Shown here: one piece after another, positions 54,501 through 61,654 of the stretch
Layout of the letters: every line of letters starts with the position of its first letter
How positions within the stretch are numbered: position 1 is the stretch's first letter
Source of the DNA: Microbacterium sp. SD291
GTDB lineage: Bacteria; Actinomycetota; Actinomycetes; Actinomycetales; Microbacteriaceae
Assembly: GCF_017355365.1 (NCBI RefSeq)
Contig: NZ_JADIJR010000020.1
Location: 1-61,654, forward strand
DNA: 61,654 nucleotides
Direction: 5' to 3'
Notes under the pieces: generated by a model
Databases searched by the model: none
Seen by the model: only the letters and a program-made list of their open reading frames with translations
Told to the model about the DNA's origin: nothing
Program-made: the position numbers and the translations under genes

Positions 54501-56214
54501 CGGGGATCGTGCCGCCGCTGGTCACCGCGATGCGCTGCGCGCCGGGGCGGCCGGTGAGGGTGCCGGCGTCGCGATCCCAGACGAGGCGGGGCCGGAGCTC
54601 GGCGAACTCGTCGGACGGGAACCGCCCGGCGAGCAGGTCGAGCGTCGCCTCGTACGCCGAGCGCGGCAGCGACTGGAACGGTGCGGAGCGGCGGACCGTC
54701 TCGAACCACTCCTCGACGCCGATCTCGCCGAGGGCGCTCGCCGCCACCGTCTGCTGGGCGAGGATGTCGAGCGGGTTCCGCGGCACCTGGATCGCCTCGA
54801 TCCTGCCCGCGAGCATCCGCTCGGTGACGATCGCGGTGTGCAGCACGTCGCCACGGTGCTTCGGGAACAGGGCCGCGCGGCTGATCTCGCCGACCTGGTG
54901 GCCGGCGCGGCCGACGCGCTGCAGGCCGGATGCCGCTGACGGCGGCGCCTCGACCTGGATGACGAGGTCGACGGCGCCCATGTCGATGCCCAGCTCGAGG
55001 CTGCTGGTCGCGACGACGCAGCGCAGGACGCCCGACTTCAGCTCCTCCTCGACCTGCGCGCGCTGCTCCTTGGAGACCGATCCGTGGTGCGCCTTGGCGA
55101 GCACGGGGTCGGCACCTGCCGTCGCGCCGGCCTGCGCCATCATGGCGGCGGGGACCGTCGTCTCCGGGAGCGGGATGCCGTTGCGCTCCGCGTAGATCTC
55201 GTTCAATCGCCCCGTGAGCCGCTCGGCCAGACGCCGGGAGTTCGCGAACACGATCGTGGAGTTGTTCTGCAGGATGCGATCGACGATCGCCTCCTCGACG
55301 TGCGGCCAGACGGAGCCGGTGACCTCGGTGTATTCCGCATCAGTCGTCGGAGCCTGGGTCCCTGAGCCGGTCGAAGGGCCGGGCGGCGGGGGCGGATTGG
55401 TCATGTCCTCCATCGGGACGACGACTGCGAGCTCGAACGTCTTCGAGGCGGGAGGGGCGACGATCTCGACAGGTGCCGAACCGCCGAGGAAGCGGGCGAC
55501 CTCGTCGATCGGGCGGACGGTGGCGGAGAGGCCGATCCTCTGAGCAGCCTTGAACTCGCTGGGTTCCTGAGCCAGTCGAAGGGCATGCGTGCGGCGCAGC
55601 GCGTCGAGGCGTTCGAGGCTCACCGCGAGGTGCGCACCGCGCTTGGTCGCCGCGACCGCGTGCACCTCGTCGATGATCACGGTGTGCACGTCGCGCAGCG
55701 TCTCGCCGGCGCGGCTGGTGAGCATCAGGTAGAGGGATTCGGGGGTCGTGATGAGGATGTCGGGCGGATCGGCGACGAGCTTGCGCCGGTCGCTCGAGGT
55801 CGTGTCACCCGAGCGCACGCCGACGGTCACTGTCGGGGCGGGGACACCGAGCCGCCGGGCGGACTGGCCGATGCCGATGAGGGGCGAGCGGAGGTTCCGC
55901 TCCACGTCGACGCCCAGCGCCTTCAGCGGGGAGATGTAGAGGATGCGCGTGCGCGACGTGTCCTTCTTCGGGGCGGGATCCGCCATCGCCGTCCGCTCGC
56001 GGGCATCGCCCGCTGTCCGCTCGCGGAACACGCTGTCGATCGCCCAGAGGAAGGCCGAGAGCGTCTTCCCCGAGCCGGTCGGGGCGACCACGAGCGCGTG
56101 CTTGCCCGCCGAGATCGCGTCCCACGCTCCCGCCTGCGCGGGGGTGGGCGCGCTGAAGGCACCACGGAACCAGTCCTGCGTGGCGGGCGTGAAGCGGTCG
56201 AGCACGTCGCTCAT
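51505..56214 (-). CDS. Lhr-type large ATP-dependent helicase
   Basis: 1569 residues. The N-terminal helicase core has VVAPTGSGKT, DEVHA and the long C-terminal extension characteristic of Lhr (large helicase-related) proteins: a winged-helix region (about 870-1000) and the Lhr-CTD. Lhr is a 3'-5' DNA translocase induced by DNA damage in mycobacteria. Two GPSTGSGT stretches (about 279-286 and 1106-1113) come from a dispersed 24-base repeat inserted in frame; a third degenerate copy is near 55562. GGAGGGATG places the start at 56214. Confidence 0.92.
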   Translation of the reverse strand: MSDVLDRFTPATQDWFRGAFSAPTPAQAGAWDAISAGKHALVVAPTGSGKTLSAFLWAIDSVFRERTAGDARERTAMADPAPKKDTSRTRILYISPLKALGVDVERNLRSPLIGIGQSARRLGVPAPTVTVGVRSGDTTSSDRRKLVADPPDILITTPESLYLMLTSRAGETLRDVHTVIIDEVHAVAATKRGAHLAVSLERLDALRRTHALRLAQEPSEFKAAQRIGLSATVRPIDEVARFLGGSAPVEIVAPPASKTFELAVVVPMEDMTNPPPPPGPSTGSGTQAPTTDAEYTEVTGSVWPHVEEAIVDRILQNNSTIVFANSRRLAERLTGRLNEIYAERNGIPLPETTVPAAMMAQAGATAGADPVLAKAHHGSVSKEQRAQVEEELKSGVLRCVVATSSLELGIDMGAVDLVIQVEAPPSAASGLQRVGRAGHQVGEISRAALFPKHRGDVLHTAIVTERMLAGRIEAIQVPRNPLDILAQQTVAASALGEIGVEEWFETVRRSAPFQSLPRSAYEATLDLLAGRFPSDEFAELRPRLVWDRDAGTLTGRPGAQRIAVTSGGTIPDRGLFGVFVAGEGAGRRVGELDEEMVYESRVGDVFTLGTTSWRIAEITHDRVNVIPAYGQPGKVPFWHGDGIGRPYELGEALGRFSREVAAATPEKAAQRLIEAGLDEQARANLIAHLTEQREATGTLPTDRTLTVERGRDEVGDWRVILHSPYGMKVHAPWALAINARIRERLGVEGSAVASDDGIIVRIPDAEAEPPGAELFVFEPEELEHIVTEEVGGSALFASRFRECAARALLMPRTNPNRRSPLWQQRQRSAQLLEVARRHPTFPVILETLREVLQDVYDLPSLRTLATSIADRRVRLVETEPSQPSPYARDLLFGYVGAFMYEGDSPLAERRAAALSVDPALLGELLGTVELRELLDPDVIAQFEREAQRLDPERHARGLEGVADLLRMLGPLDATEVAARLETAESPVPAAGARAAQAHLDTLITSRRAIPVTIAGVQRVAAIEDAGRLRDALGVALPTGIPVAFLEPVADPLGDLVARHARTHGPFTTDAVAIRFGIGGAVARHTLQRLETAGRITSGYFLPTAAGPSTGSGTQDQSEWCDTEVLRRLRMRSLAAIRGSVEPVSPEAYARFLPDWQHLNRPLEGLDGVLTVIEQFAGVPIPASAWESLVLPARVHDYTPAMLDELTTAGEVVWAGNGTLPGRDGWVSLYPADLAPFTLPDAVLADSLQDDTETEIAADSLEARVLAALGAGGAYFAAQLKDMAGAENEQSVLEALWALTWSGRVTNDTFAPIRSLLAGGSQAHKTTRRAPRARTYRGMSLARTTPRPTSVGGRWSLLPAVETDPARRATVTAGLLLDRYGVVTRGAVQAEGVPGGFAQAYRVLAGFEEAGHCRRGYVIEQLGAAQFAASATVDRLRTFAGLADPPPRKAVTLAATDPANPYGAALGWPRREGVSHRPGRKAGGLVVLVDGALALYLERGGRTVLSFADDAETLRAAAADLAATSRARRLETLTVEKVNGEGVYGTDFALALQEAGFVVTPRGYTLRKAV
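52876..52899. repeat. Dispersed 24-base repeat, copy 2 (inside lhr-like gene)
   Basis: GGTCCCTGAGCCTGTCGAAG then GGCC. It differs from copy 1 by two bases and encodes GPSTGSGT on the minus strand. Confidence 0.85.
55357..55380. repeat. Dispersed 24-base repeat, copy 3 (inside lhr-like gene)
   Basis: GGTCCCTGAGCCGGTCGAAG then GGCC. It encodes GPSTGSGT in a Pro/Gly-rich linker of the helicase. Confidence 0.85.
55562..55585. repeat. Dispersed repeat, degenerate copy 4 (inside lhr-like gene)
   Basis: GGTTCCTGAGCCAGTCGAAG then GGCA. It is read in a different frame (ALRLAQEP), showing that the element need not encode GPSTGSGT. Confidence 0.6.
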
Positions 56215-56256
56215 CCCTCCATCTTCGCCGAGGCCGGGGACATCGGGGGGAGTCGC

Positions 56257-57597
56257 TCAGTTCCGAGACGGAATGCTCGCACCCGCAGCGGGTGCAGGAG
56301 TCCACGCGGTCGCCAGCGCACCCCAGATGATCGGGGAGTGACGGGGGTCGCCGGTCGAGGTCCACAGCATCCGCTGCTCGCGCTGCCAGGCGCCGAGCGC
56401 CGCGACCGGATCCGCGGCCTCGTGGGCGGCGTTCACGGCGACGATCGCGTCGGTCAGCATGCCCGCCGCGCGGTCGCCGAGCTGGGGCGCGAGGCGTCGC
56501 AGTCCCGCCTCGGTCGGCAGGGTCCAGCGCGTCGCGGTGACGTACTCGGCGCCGCGGTGCGCGAACGCGGCCACGAGTCCCGTCGGCTCGGCGAAGCGCA
56601 TGTCGGTGCCCGAGTCGCAGGCGATCAGCGCCACCCGGTTCGGCGACCTCAGCGGGGCGAGGGCGTCGCCGCCGAGCGCGATCTCGGCGGCGGAGTACGG
56701 GCGGTGCGCTCCGATGAGGGGCGTCGTGCCGGGAGCATCCGCTCCGTCCGAGAGGTGGAGCCTCGCGTCCAGTGCATGCGTCGAGGCCGTCACATGGCCG
56801 ACGTACAGCAGCCGGCCGGCATCCGCCACAGCCTCAGCGAGTGCGATGCGTCCGATGTCGGAGCGGCGCAAGGCCGCCCCCGACGGGATGCGCCGCGCGT
56901 CGAGCTCCTGCACGGCCTGCGCGAGCGGAGACGCCGCATCCACGGGGCCGAGGACGCTGCCCAGTTCGCCGCCTGTCGCGAACCCCGGCACCACGGGATC
57001 GAGCACGGCGACCACCGGCGCCTCGGGCGACCAGGGCGACACGGTGCGCGCCGGATCGTTCCGCAGGGTCGGTGGCAGCAGCACCGAGACGTCCGCCATG
57101 TCGATGCCGCGCTCGTCGCCCGACGTGCTGAGCAGCTCCCACGGCAGCTGCGCCGTCGATGGCGAGAGCTGGATGCGCAGGTGCGGTCGCCGTCCCGCCT
57201 GCTCCAGCGCGTTCAGTTCCGATCCCAGCCATTGCGGGACCAGCGCCGCCGTCAGCGCCTGGGCGAGGTGCTGCTCCCGGTCGGCATCGAGCAGCACGCC
57301 ATCGGTGAGAGCCCGCCGCAGCGCGTCGATGCCGGTCTCCCCGGCGAGCGGAGTCGGCAGGGCGCGGGCGAGCCGGTCGAGCACCGGGGAGACCAGCTCG
57401 CGCCCGATGATCGTCATCCGCGGCGAGTCGGGCTGATGAGCCCAGACCCAGCTGACGAACAGATCCGCCCCGTCGACGAATCGCAGCCGTGCCGTCGGTC
57501 GGGCGCCGTCCGGAAGATCGATCAGCACGTTCGCGCCCTCGGTCTTCAGGATCGGCAGCGGAGACCCCAGCTGCGGGTCGTCGCGCCAGTTGCTCAC
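56257..57597 (-). CDS. CHAT-domain (caspase-like) protein
   Basis: 446 residues from a GTG overlapping the upstream TPR gene by GTGA. The C-terminal half is a CHAT peptidase fold: LPWELL (151-156), catalytic His268 in LLYVGHV and Cys327 in ALIACDSG, followed by GLVAAFAHRGAEYV. The N-terminal half is of unknown fold. CHAT proteins are separase/caspase-related proteases, often paired with TPR proteins. The target is not evident; a role in regulated proteolysis or defence is inference. Confidence 0.85.
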   Translation of the reverse strand: MSNWRDDPQLGSPLPILKTEGANVLIDLPDGARPTARLRFVDGADLFVSWVWAHQPDSPRMTIIGRELVSPVLDRLARALPTPLAGETGIDALRRALTDGVLLDADREQHLAQALTAALVPQWLGSELNALEQAGRRPHLRIQLSPSTAQLPWELLSTSGDERGIDMADVSVLLPPTLRNDPARTVSPWSPEAPVVAVLDPVVPGFATGGELGSVLGPVDAASPLAQAVQELDARRIPSGAALRRSDIGRIALAEAVADAGRLLYVGHVTASTHALDARLHLSDGADAPGTTPLIGAHRPYSAAEIALGGDALAPLRSPNRVALIACDSGTDMRFAEPTGLVAAFAHRGAEYVTATRWTLPTEAGLRRLAPQLGDRAAGMLTDAIVAVNAAHEAADPVAALGAWQREQRMLWTSTGDPRHSPIIWGALATAWTPAPAAGASIPSRN

Positions 57598-58628
57598 CAC
57601 GCGTCCACCACAGTGTCGGAGCGCACCGCGACGCCGTACTCGGCCTCGGCCGCCCGGATCCAGGTGTCGAGCACCGGAGCAGCCCCCGGTATCGCCCGCA
57701 CCCGCGGTGGGGGAGCGAACCGCACGGACGAGGGGGACGCTGCACCGAGAAGCCCGGCGGCCGCGGCGGGCAGCTCCTCCGGCTCCGAGCCCTGCAGATC
57801 CTCGAGGGGAGCGGGCTGCGCCTCGAACGGCAGGAGAGCTCCACCCGGCGCATGGTGCGCGCCATCGGATCCGGCGGATGCCGAGGGGCTCGACTGCAGC
57901 GTCACGGACGCTGCGGCGTTCTCGACGAGTTCGAAGAGCAGGGCGGTGTCGCCCAGCGTGCGCGCCAAGCGGAACGCCAGTTCCCTGGCAGGCGCGGCGA
58001 CCTGCAGCGTCCAGCGCTCCCGGGTGCTCCCGGGGGCGAAGCCGTCGCGGAGGGCCTCGGTGACCAGCAGCACCGGGATCGCCAGATCCCTCGCCTTCTC
58101 CAGTCGCTGGATGCGCGAGCGCGGCGTGTACGACATCGCCGCCCACTCGGCGTGCATCTCCGCCCGCCGCAGATTGACGCGGCAGCGGTCGGCGGCGGAG
58201 CGCGTCAGCTCCAGCGCCGCCCGGTACGCCTCGTCCGCCGCCGGATACCGGTGCCGCGCAGATTCCGCGTCACCGAGGAACGCGTACGCCTCGAGCCGCT
58301 CGTGCACGGCGGCATCCTGATCGAACTCTGCGAGCAGGGTCCGCAGCGTTTTCGCCGCAGCACCGGCTCTGCCCGACTGCAGCAGCACCGACGCGAGCCC
58401 GGTCCGGCTGGCGGCGAGGCGCGTCGGCCTGATCACGAGCGGGTCGAGGATCAGCTTGAGCGTCCGTACGAGCGGGCGACCCGAGCCGTTGCTGAGCGGA
58501 GCGACTCCCGCCCCGAGGTCCAGCCACGCCTGCGCGATCACCTGACCCCGCGGATGCAGCGCGGCGGCGGCATCCGGACCGGATGCGGCTCCTGATGCGG
58601 ATGGGGAGAGCTGGGCGGAGGCGCTCAT
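57594..58628 (-). CDS. TPR-like helical partner of the CHAT protein
   Basis: 344 residues. A Ser/Ala-rich N-terminus precedes helical repeats (about 75-240: LASVLLQSGRAGAAAKTLRTLLAEF, AYAFLGDAESARHRYPAADEAYRAAL, LARTLGDTALLFELVENAAA). The C-terminal 100 residues are Pro/Ser/Ala-rich and probably disordered. The stop overlaps the CHAT start, so the two products are made together and probably interact, as in TPR-CHAT pairs elsewhere. No nucleic-acid-binding domain is visible. Confidence 0.8.
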   Translation of the reverse strand: MSASAQLSPSASGAASGPDAAAALHPRGQVIAQAWLDLGAGVAPLSNGSGRPLVRTLKLILDPLVIRPTRLAASRTGLASVLLQSGRAGAAAKTLRTLLAEFDQDAAVHERLEAYAFLGDAESARHRYPAADEAYRAALELTRSAADRCRVNLRRAEMHAEWAAMSYTPRSRIQRLEKARDLAIPVLLVTEALRDGFAPGSTRERWTLQVAAPARELAFRLARTLGDTALLFELVENAAASVTLQSSPSASAGSDGAHHAPGGALLPFEAQPAPLEDLQGSEPEELPAAAAGLLGAASPSSVRFAPPPRVRAIPGAAPVLDTWIRAAEAEYGVAVRSDTVVDAW

Positions 58629-58708
58629 GCCCGACAGCCTATAGAGCGGCGCGCGGGCGAAGCCGAACCCGTGATCGGGAGAGCGGGCGCCGTGCCCATG
58701 CTGAGGGC

Positions 58709-60004
58709 ATGAACACGAACGAGTCGCGAGGGTATGTGCTGAACGGCAGCACGGTTCTGCCGCTGGGTTCGACGGCCATGCCGTCGCGTGCGCCGCACGA
58801 CCCGAAGAAGGTGCGCCGCCGCATCCGGCGGGGGTTCCTCGGCCTGTTCATCCTGCCGATCGTGATCGGGGCCCTGATCGTCCTGGCGACCATCCTCTTC
58901 TCGCCGGCGACCCGCGACCTCGAGATCCTCCCGGCCGCGGCGGTCGTCAGCATCGACGAGAGCGACGTCGCGGTGGTGGTGTACGCCGACACGTCCCGAC
59001 CGGGGTTCTTCGAGCCGATGTTCCAGACCAGGGCCGCCGCGATCCGCCTCTCCGACGGCACGCAGCTGTGGGACCAGCGCCTCGACGAGGAGCTGGGCAC
59101 CGAGGCCGCGGTACTGGCAGGGAACTCGTCGTGGGTGTATCTCGGCACCGATGCGGGTCTCGTGATCCTGGATGCTCGTTCGGGAGCCGTGCACGCGCGG
59201 GGCGACGGCATCTCCGGGATCGGCGGCGGCGCGGTGCTGGCCGCGAGCGCGTACGGCTTCGACCCGGAGGCGAACGCGGTGGTCGCGCTCACCGGCACCG
59301 GCGCGGTGGTGCAGGTCCCCGTCGGCCGGACGGATGCCGTTGCGGCCGACGCCGCCGTGGCGCGGCGCTGGCAGGGTGTGCTGAGCGCGAGTCCGTTCCT
59401 CGATGTCGGCGCGATCACGCGGTCGGTGGAGGCTGCGGCGACCGCCGACGGCACCAGCTTCGAGATCGTCTCGGTCGCCGAGTCGGTCGACAGGGACGCG
59501 CTCGTGATCACGTCTCCCGACGGACGCACGATCAGGCGGACCGAGCTCGTCGGAGCCGAGATCCTGCCGGACGTCGGGCTCGACCCGCGCCTGGGCATGC
59601 TGCTGGGGACGGGGCAGTTCGTCCCCGGCGACTCCGACGCCATCGACGCGGACGACATCGAGGCGCTGCTCGGACGGGCGCTGGGAGCGGCGGCGCAGCA
59701 CGGCGTCGTCGTGGCCCCCGCCGGTGCCGCGCAGGGGTTCGTGCTCGTGCAGCACCGCGAGTCGGTGAACGCGGAGCGGATGCTGATCAGCACGATCGAC
59801 ATCGCGAGCGGGCAGATCGTGGCCACCGTCGAGATGCAGAACGACGCGGAGCGGGCCATCGCCGGGCCGTCGGGGACGACGACCGTGATCGCCGCCGCCC
59901 CCGGATCCTGGGGCGCGAACGTGCTGCTCGTGCTCGACGGCGACGGCTCCCTGCGGGAGCTCGAGGTGGGTGCCGTGCCGTGGTGGCTGGTCACCTTCAG
60001 CTGA
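58709..60004 (+). CDS. Single-pass membrane protein with beta-propeller-like outer domain
   Basis: 431 residues. A basic stretch ([10 protein letters not shown]) precedes one membrane helix (about 44-66), and the rest lies outside. It has repeated beta-strand segments with GTxxWxxxL-like and D-GxxxV motifs ([36 protein letters not shown]), suggesting a PQQ-like propeller with only some blades clear. GAGG lies four bases before the ATG. Function unknown. The 3' end overlaps the opposite ABC-F gene by eight bases. Confidence 0.7.
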   Translation: MNTNESRGYVLNGSTVLPLGSTAMPSRAPHDPKKVRRRIRRGFLGLFILPIVIGALIVLATILFSPATRDLEILPAAAVVSIDESDVAVVVYADTSRPGFFEPMFQTRAAAIRLSDGTQLWDQRLDEELGTEAAVLAGNSSWVYLGTDAGLVILDARSGAVHARGDGISGIGGGAVLAASAYGFDPEANAVVALTGTGAVVQVPVGRTDAVAADAAVARRWQGVLSASPFLDVGAITRSVEAAATADGTSFEIVSVAESVDRDALVITSPDGRTIRRTELVGAEILPDVGLDPRLGMLLGTGQFVPGDSDAIDADDIEALLGRALGAAAQHGVVVAPAGAAQGFVLVQHRESVNAERMLISTIDIASGQIVATVEMQNDAERAIAGPSGTTTVIAAAPGSWGANVLLVLDGDGSLRELEVGAVPWWLVTFS

Positions 60005-61654
60005 ACGGCGCGACCGCCTCCGCTTCGCGCAGTGCTCCCTCGGCGTGGATCTCGAGCACCAGGTCGAGTCCGAGCCTGGTGAGGAACGCGTCGTCGTGGC
60101 TGACGACGAGCACCGCGCCGCGGTAGGCCCGCAGCGCCTCGACGAGCTGATCGACGGTGTCGATGTCGAGGTTGTTGGTCGGCTCGTCCAGCACCACGAG
60201 GTGCGGTGCGGGGTCGCCGAGCAGCACCTTCGCCAGTGCCACGCGGAACCGCTCACCGCCCGAGAGGGCAGCCACCGGCCGGTCTGCAGTGGCGCCCCGG
60301 ATCAGGAACCGGGCGAGCCTGTTGCGCAGCTCCTTCTCGGGCACCTGCGGCGCGGCATCCGCGATGTTCTCGAACACCGAGCGGGTCTCGTCGAGCCCGT
60401 CGACGCGCTGCGGCAGGTAGCCGATGCGGTCGGTGAGGGCCTCGGCGTGCAGCTCATCGTGTTCATGACTCCGGAGAATCGTGCCGGATCCGGCCGAATC
60501 GGGCCCGGAACCGTCCAACCGGCCAGGATCTCCGGAGTTGTGAACCGACAGGCCCGACGCGACGAGCCGCTCCAGCAGCGTCGTCTTCCCGGCGCCGTTG
60601 CGCCCGATCAGTGCGACCCGCTCGGGTCCCTGGAGCACCCAGGCCCTCTCCTCGTCGCCGAGGACCGCGATGCGGCGGCTCCGGGAGACCTGTGGATCGG
60701 GCAGTTCGATCTTCATCGAGCCGTCGGAGCGCACGCGGCGCCCTGCTTCGTCGAGAGAGGCGCGAGCGGCATCCTCCTTCGCACCGACCTCGGTGCGCAG
60801 CCGGCCCGCCGAGACCTCGGCCGCCATCTTCCGGCCGTGCGCGACGATCTTCGGCACGCGCTTCTCGAGCTCCGCCTTCCTGGCGGTGCGCGCGCGATGC
60901 GCGAGCTTCAGCTCCGCCTCGATCCGCTGACGCTTCTCCTTGCGGAACTCCTGCTTGGCGGTGACCTCGGCCTGCTTCGCGGCATCCTGCTCCGTATCCA
61001 GCCAGGCGCGCCACTCCGAGTACGGGCCGCCGAACACGCTCAGGGTCTGTGCGTACAACTCGGCGGTGTCGTCCATCAACTCAAGCAGCGACACGTCGTG
61101 ACTCACGACGATGAGCGTGCCCTTCCAGGCCTGCACCATCCCGGCCAGCTTCGCGCGGGCCTCGCGGTCGAGGTTGTTGGTCGGCTCGTCGAGGAGGGTG
61201 ATCGGCGCTCGCCGCAGGCGGATGCCGGCGATCGCCACGAGCACGGCCTCGCCGCCGGAGAGCTCTCCGATGCGCCGGTCGAGGAACTCCGGCGCGAGAC
61301 CGGCCTCGGCGAGGGATGCCGCGGCGCGCGCCTCGATGTCCCAGTCGTCGCCGACCGCGTCGAAGTGCGCCTGATCGACGTCGCCCGCCGCGATCGCCCT
61401 GACCGCGTCGAGCGTCTCGGCCACGCCGAGGAGGTCGGCGACACGGCGTCCGACGTCGAGCGTCAGCCTCTGGGGAAGGTGGGCGACCTCTCCCGCCGAG
61501 ACGACCCCGGAGGTCGGCTCGAGCTCTCCGGCGATCAGCCGCAGCAGCGTGGACTTGCCGGCGCCGTTGCGTCCGACGAGGCCGGTGCGCCCGGAGCCGA
61601 AGGATCCGGAGACCGCGTCGAGCGCGGTCGAGCCGTCGGGCCAGGTGAAGGTGA
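59997..61654 (-). CDS. ABC-F family ATPase (5' end cut by window edge)
   Basis: Two ABC domains are visible in order: [12 protein letters not shown] near the window edge with LSGGE and [10 protein letters not shown], then a Lys/Arg/Glu-rich linker, then [25 protein letters not shown] and [10 protein letters not shown]. No membrane domain is present, as expected for ABC-F proteins, which act on ribosomes (antibiotic resistance or translation factors). Only the first few residues are missing. Between the second P-loop and the next conserved segment an 83-base palindromic element is inserted in frame, encoding [20 protein letters not shown] and a short continuation. Confidence 0.9.
   Translation of the reverse strand, partial: TFTWPDGSTALDAVSGSFGSGRTGLVGRNGAGKSTLLRLIAGELEPTSGVVSAGEVAHLPQRLTLDVGRRVADLLGVAETLDAVRAIAAGDVDQAHFDAVGDDWDIEARAAASLAEAGLAPEFLDRRIGELSGGEAVLVAIAGIRLRRAPITLLDEPTNNLDREARAKLAGMVQAWKGTLIVVSHDVSLLELMDDTAELYAQTLSVFGGPYSEWRAWLDTEQDAAKQAEVTAKQEFRKEKRQRIEAELKLAHRARTARKAELEKRVPKIVAHGRKMAAEVSAGRLRTEVGAKEDAARASLDEAGRRVRSDGSMKIELPDPQVSRSRRIAVLGDEERAWVLQGPERVALIGRNGAGKTTLLERLVASGLSVHNSGDPGRLDGSGPDSAGSGTILRSHEHDELHAEALTDRIGYLPQRVDGLDETRSVFENIADAAPQVPEKELRNRLARFLIRGATADRPVAALSGGERFRVALAKVLLGDPAPHLVVLDEPTNNLDIDTVDQLVEALRAYRGAVLVVSHDDAFLTRLGLDLVLEIHAEGALREAEAVAPFS
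60462..60544. repeat. In-frame palindromic element inside the ABC-F gene
   Basis: Imperfect 16-bp ends (60462-60477 and 60529-60544, 14 of 16 matching, core ACTCCGGAGA) flank a GC-rich core with CCGGATCCGG and GGGCCCGG. The element codes for a Gly/Ser/Asp-rich loop of about 28 residues between the Walker A region and [10 protein letters not shown], which ABC-F proteins normally join by a short linker. Confidence 0.7.

Noticed and set aside
56257..60004. A complete defence island around the CHAT/TPR genes
   Set aside because: Neighbours are a helicase of the housekeeping Lhr type, a membrane propeller protein and ABC-F; no nuclease, CRISPR, gasdermin or mobile element is nearby.

Overview
The window is high-GC, densely packed DNA with strong Actinobacteria character. 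GTG starts are common, genes are often coupled through ATGA/GTGA overlaps, and many promoters look leaderless, with a -10 box exactly six bases before the start codon. The frequent ggatgcc/gcatcc words, DUF6766- and DUF6412-like proteins and F420-type oxidoreductases suggest Microbacteriaceae, probably Microbacterium; this is inference, because no rRNA marker is present. I see no tRNA, rRNA, CRISPR array, insertion sequence or prophage. No gene-free gap exceeds 300 bases; the longest are 22046-22272 and 23431-23672, and both carry regulatory structure.

Layout. 1-8.1 kb: an amidase (cut by the left edge), agmatine deiminase, a divergent TetR regulator with a PLP decarboxylase, an esterase, and a cysteine hydrolase coupled to an NCS1 permease: amine and nitrogen-compound metabolism. 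8.2-10.1 kb: a small basic protein, a GreA/Rnk-like protein and an M18 aminopeptidase. 10.2-21.4 kb: a signalling block with a LuxR-type STAND regulator (LAL), a two-domain class III nucleotide cyclase fused to ATPase and TPR regions, a secreted protein, and a single polypeptide joining an MFS transporter, a cyclic-nucleotide-binding domain and a patatin phospholipase. A shared dyad (TCCGTGA-N2-TCACNGA) lies exactly 34 bases before the starts of a 62-residue gene and of the MFS-patatin gene. 21.4-23.7 kb: a NarL-type two-component system whose intergenic DNA holds a 15-codon ORF with a good ribosome binding site, four copies of GACCTTTGG and a multi-hairpin candidate RNA.

23.7-31.2 kb: a phosphonate island (GntR/UTRA regulator, phnD, phnC, a fused phnE, an HpnW-like flavoprotein, a PhnX-like HAD hydrolase and an HpnZ-like dehydrogenase). 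31.1-41.5 kb: CinA, CBS, DUF6766, FHA, SurE, PfkB, Rieske-FAD, LLM, GH13 and SDR genes that look like a stress or stationary-phase block; three of its promoters share GTCAA(T/G)CCCC-N23-TANNNT with invariant spacing.

41.5-61.7 kb: an EamA exporter, a frameshifted YidC paralogue, nitronate monooxygenase, a Phd/VapC toxin-antitoxin pair, PurU, a glutamine amidotransferase, a headless LysR-like protein, a SufR-like regulator divergent from a DoxX-like protein, Nei glycosylase, EI24, an Lhr-type helicase, a TPR/CHAT pair and an ABC-F ATPase (cut by the right edge). Short palindromic elements have entered several reading frames without breaking them: GPSTGSGT-type insertions in the aminopeptidase and helicase, and an 83-base element in the ABC-F gene.
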